DNA from: Armatimonadota bacterium
GTDB lineage: Bacteria > Armatimonadota > Zipacnadia > Zipacnadales > UBA11051
Length of the DNA stretch: 7,509 nt
Direction of reading: 5' to 3'
Assembly: GCA_003542955.1 (NCBI GenBank)
Contig: DPJP01000328.1
Span: forward strand, 1-7,509
The notes under the pieces were generated by a model. The model made no database searches. It was not told the origin of the DNA and was given only the letters and a program-made list of their open reading frames with translations. Shown here piece by piece: positions 5,742-7,509 of this stretch. The number at the start of each line of letters is the position of its first letter. Position 1 is the first letter of the stretch. A program made the translations under genes and the position numbers.

Positions 5742-7103
5742 ATGAGTAGGACAGAGTGGACCGATGCCGAGAAAGCCCAGCTTCGCGAAGACGCCATAGA
5801 CCTGATCATCCCGCACTTCGCCAGCAACGCCGAGCTGTCGAAGGGCCCGAAGGTATTCGTGCGCGGCGAGGGATGCTTCGTCTGGGACCTCGACGGCAAT
5901 CGCTACTTCGACTCCTTTGCCACGCTGCTGACCACTGTCTGCGGCCACGTGCGGCCCGAGGTGACACAGGCAGTCAGGGAGCAGATGGAGCTGCTCGAGT
6001 TCTTCCCCAACTACGTTGATGCTTTCACGGTGCCGCTCATCGAGCTGGCCCGCAAGCTCAAGCAGCTGATGCCCGGCGATCTGGGAGTCAGCTTCTTCGT
6101 CAACAGCGGGTCGGAGGCCAATGAAACCGCGCTGAAGATGGCTCGACAGTATCACCTCGAGCGGGGCGAGCCCCACCGGTTCAAGTTCATCGCCCGCCGC
6201 GACTCCTACCACGCCACCACGCTCGGGGCCGGCGCGGTGACGGGGCTGCGCTGGTTCCGCGAGTACTTCGAGCCGCTGATGCCCGGCGCGCTGTTTGTCA
6301 ATGCCGCCCGCAGGCGGGACGTCCCCGAGGGCATGTCTGAAGCCGACTACACGGCCCACCTGCTTGCCGAGATCGAGAAGCTCATCGGCGACGAGGGCGC
6401 CCAGACGATCGCCGGTTTCATCATGGACCCGCTGCCCGGCAGCAACACCGGCTATCCGCTGCCGCCGGAGGGCTACCTGCAGGGCGTGCGCGAGCTATGC
6501 GACAGGCACGGCATCCTGCTGATCTTCGATGAGGTGCAGACCGGCTTCGGCCACACCGGCAAGTGGTTCTTCTGCGAGCATGAGGGTGTTACGCCCGACA
6601 TCATGACCGTCGGCAAGGGCTTCACCGGCGGCTTCATCCCGCTCGCGGCGACGGTCACCACCCCACGGGTGGCGGAGGTCTTCCGCAGGGGGCCGGGCAC
6701 GGAACTACGCTCCGGCAGCACCTACGGCGGGCACACCGTCGCCTGTGCCGCCACACTGGCCAATATCGGGATCATCGAGAGCGAGAACCTCGTCGAGAAT
6801 GCCCGCCTGCAGGGCGAGTACCTCAAGAGCCGCATGGACCAGATGCGCGAGCAGCACCCGATTGTCGGCACGGCCAGCGGGATCGGTCTGCTGTGGGCGC
6901 TGCAGCTTGATGTCGACCCCAAGCTCGGTGTCGGCACCTGGATCCGCGACTGGTGCTATAGCCACGAGATGATCCTGCGTAACAACGGTGACATCCTCGT
7001 CCTCGCGCCGTCGCTGGTGCTCACCCGCGATGAGGCGGATTTCATGCTCGATCACATGGAGGAGGCCATCGTCGCGGCCCAGGAGCACTACGGGGTGGGG
7101 TAG
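5742..7103 (+). CDS. Class-III PLP-dependent aminotransferase
   Basis: This encodes 453 residues, the usual length for the family. The enzyme transfers an amino group between an amine or omega-amino acid and a keto acid using pyridoxal phosphate, in the cytoplasm. Motifs in order: GCFVWDLDGNRYFDSFA (44-60), NSGSEANETALKMAR (121-135, phosphate binding), SYHATTLGA (155-163, ring stacking), FDEVQTGFGHTGKW (262-275, with D263 contacting the pyridine nitrogen) and TVGKGFTGGFIPLAA (289-303), in which K292 is the Schiff-base lysine. STYGGHTVACAA (326-337) is also typical. The position usually held by Glu in the xEP motif reads MDP (D229), a conservative change at a residue that often helps set specificity. 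The overall look is close to taurine-, beta-alanine- or ornithine-type enzymes, but the substrate cannot be told. The gene points away from the glycan operon, has its own ribosome-binding site, and is followed by a strong stem-loop, so it is probably monocistronic. Confidence 0.9.
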   Translation: MSRTEWTDAEKAQLREDAIDLIIPHFASNAELSKGPKVFVRGEGCFVWDLDGNRYFDSFATLLTTVCGHVRPEVTQAVREQMELLEFFPNYVDAFTVPLIELARKLKQLMPGDLGVSFFVNSGSEANETALKMARQYHLERGEPHRFKFIARRDSYHATTLGAGAVTGLRWFREYFEPLMPGALFVNAARRRDVPEGMSEADYTAHLLAEIEKLIGDEGAQTIAGFIMDPLPGSNTGYPLPPEGYLQGVRELCDRHGILLIFDEVQTGFGHTGKWFFCEHEGVTPDIMTVGKGFTGGFIPLAATVTTPRVAEVFRRGPGTELRSGSTYGGHTVACAATLANIGIIESENLVENARLQGEYLKSRMDQMREQHPIVGTASGIGLLWALQLDVDPKLGVGTWIRDWCYSHEMILRNNGDILVLAPSLVLTRDEADFMLDHMEEAIVAAQEHYGVG

Positions 7104-7143
7104 GACGAGGTCCCTCCCCACGCGTCCCGCTTCTCTGTAGTTG

Positions 7144-7173
7144 ACGACCCCGGTGCGTGCGCGCCGGGGTCGT
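7144..7173 (+). terminator. Stem-loop terminator after the aminotransferase
   Basis: ACGACCCCGG (7144-7153) pairs perfectly with CCGGGGTCGT (7164-7173). The inner bases extend this to 13 pairs, counting one T-G wobble (7154/7163), with a GTGC loop. It begins 40 bases after the stop codon. The following GCATCTTGG is not a proper T-tract, so it may act as a weak intrinsic or RNA-stabilising 3' end rather than a classic terminator. Confidence 0.65.
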
Positions 7174-7386
7174 GCATCTTGGCGGGGCACCCAAATGCAT
7201 CACTGTCCGACACCCCAGACGCGCTGGCTCGTCCGTTGTACTCCCCTTCCGCGGCTCTCGCGCTCAGACTGCGGCAGAGGTGGCAGGACGAGGGAGTAGT
7301 CCACACGAAGGTCTGCCTCACCCTTACATATGACGAGACCAGCAGGCACGCGACACGCGTGCCTACTCCCCCCTCAGCCGGCAGTG
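7174..7386. other. Non-coding stretch with no recognisable gene
   Basis: Between the terminator and the heptamer array I see no gene with a ribosome-binding site or family motif on either strand. The minus-strand frame that stays open here runs into the heptamer array, and its predicted peptide is repetitive and has no family motif. The stretch contains one perfect inverted repeat and may be part of a longer dispersed repeat. Confidence 0.5.
7344..7364. repeat. Perfect 9-bp inverted repeat
   Basis: AGGCACGCG (7344-7352) and CGCGTGCCT (7356-7364) form a perfect 9-bp stem with an ACA loop, followed by a C-rich run. It has no T-tract on the plus strand and lies about 170 bases past the aminotransferase stem-loop, so it is more like a repetitive palindromic element than a terminator. 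Confidence 0.5.
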
Positions 7387-7509
7387 GCGTCCACCGTCCA
7401 CCGTCCACCGTCTGCCGTCTGCCATCTGCCGTCTGCCATCTGCCGTCTGCCATCTGCCGTTCGCCGTCTGCCGTTCACCGTCTGCCATCTGCCATCTGCC
7501 ATCTGCCGT
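7387..7509. repeat. Heptamer tandem repeat array, CCRTCTG type, cut by the right edge
   Basis: Seventeen complete 7-base units and a partial one run without gaps to the window end. The order is GCGTCCA, CCGTCCA twice, CCGTCTG twice, then alternating CCATCTG and CCGTCTG, with CCGTTCG at 7457-7463 and CCGTTCA at 7471-7477 as variants, ending in three CCATCTG. The left units end in CCA and the right ones in CTG, so the array has two variant zones. It resembles the short tandemly repeated heptamer families described in cyanobacteria and seen in other bacterial genomes. A minus-strand open frame crosses it only because seven is not a multiple of three and no unit happens to give a stop there; it is not a gene. 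Confidence 0.85.

Noticed and set aside
5580..6359. Minus-strand open frame of 259 codons across the divergent region and the aminotransferase start
   Set aside because: It overlaps well-supported aminotransferase motifs antisense and shows no protein family features of its own.
7088..7453. Minus-strand open frame of 121 codons through the heptamer array
   Set aside because: Its N-terminal part is a translation of the tandem repeat (ADGRWQT-like phrases) and the rest covers the terminator stem; no ribosome-binding site or family signal.
7387..7509. CRISPR array
   Set aside because: The units are 7 bases long and contiguous, with no spacers and no cas genes nearby.

Overview
This is a GC-rich, gene-dense bacterial window with no rRNA, tRNA, phage, transposon or CRISPR signal. 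The host cannot be named from the sequence. The GC content, the large secreted glycoside-hydrolase-like protein next to a GH29 fucosidase, and the short-period tandem repeats between genes together suggest an uncultured polysaccharide-degrading lineage such as Armatimonadota, Planctomycetota or a neighbour. That placement is an inference with low confidence.

Layout. (1) Bases 1-1803, plus strand: three co-oriented genes with short gaps. They are the 3' part of a predicted HExxH zinc metallopeptidase (cut by the left edge), a mostly helical 211-residue protein ending in one zinc ribbon, and a 102-residue protein made almost entirely of three zinc ribbons. (2) Bases 1804-1893: a convergent gap holding a 9-base-period repeat. 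(3) Bases 1894-5549, minus strand: a two-gene unit. The first gene encodes a 751-residue protein with a signal peptide, a TIM-barrel-like hydrolase region and a glutamine-amidotransferase-like region interrupted by a beta-rich module. The second encodes a 451-residue GH29 alpha-L-fucosidase without a signal peptide. (4) Bases 5550-5741: the divergent upstream region, with a 7-bp hairpin. (5) Bases 5742-7103, plus strand: a class-III PLP-dependent aminotransferase, followed by a strong stem-loop. (6) Bases 7104-7509: no gene; it holds the stem-loop, a 9-bp perfect inverted repeat and a heptamer tandem array running off the right edge.

How the genes may work together. The two minus-strand genes look like a small glycan-degradation operon: a secreted enzyme that may act on extracellular fucosylated or related glycans, and a fucosidase that could finish fucoside hydrolysis inside the cell. 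The aminotransferase is transcribed away from them and has no evident metabolic link. The metallopeptidase and zinc-ribbon genes form a separate unit whose role is unknown. No complete, clearly new system is visible. The best leads are the metallopeptidase/zinc-ribbon cluster (most of its context lies left of the window), the unusual architecture of the 751-residue protein, and the two repeat families.
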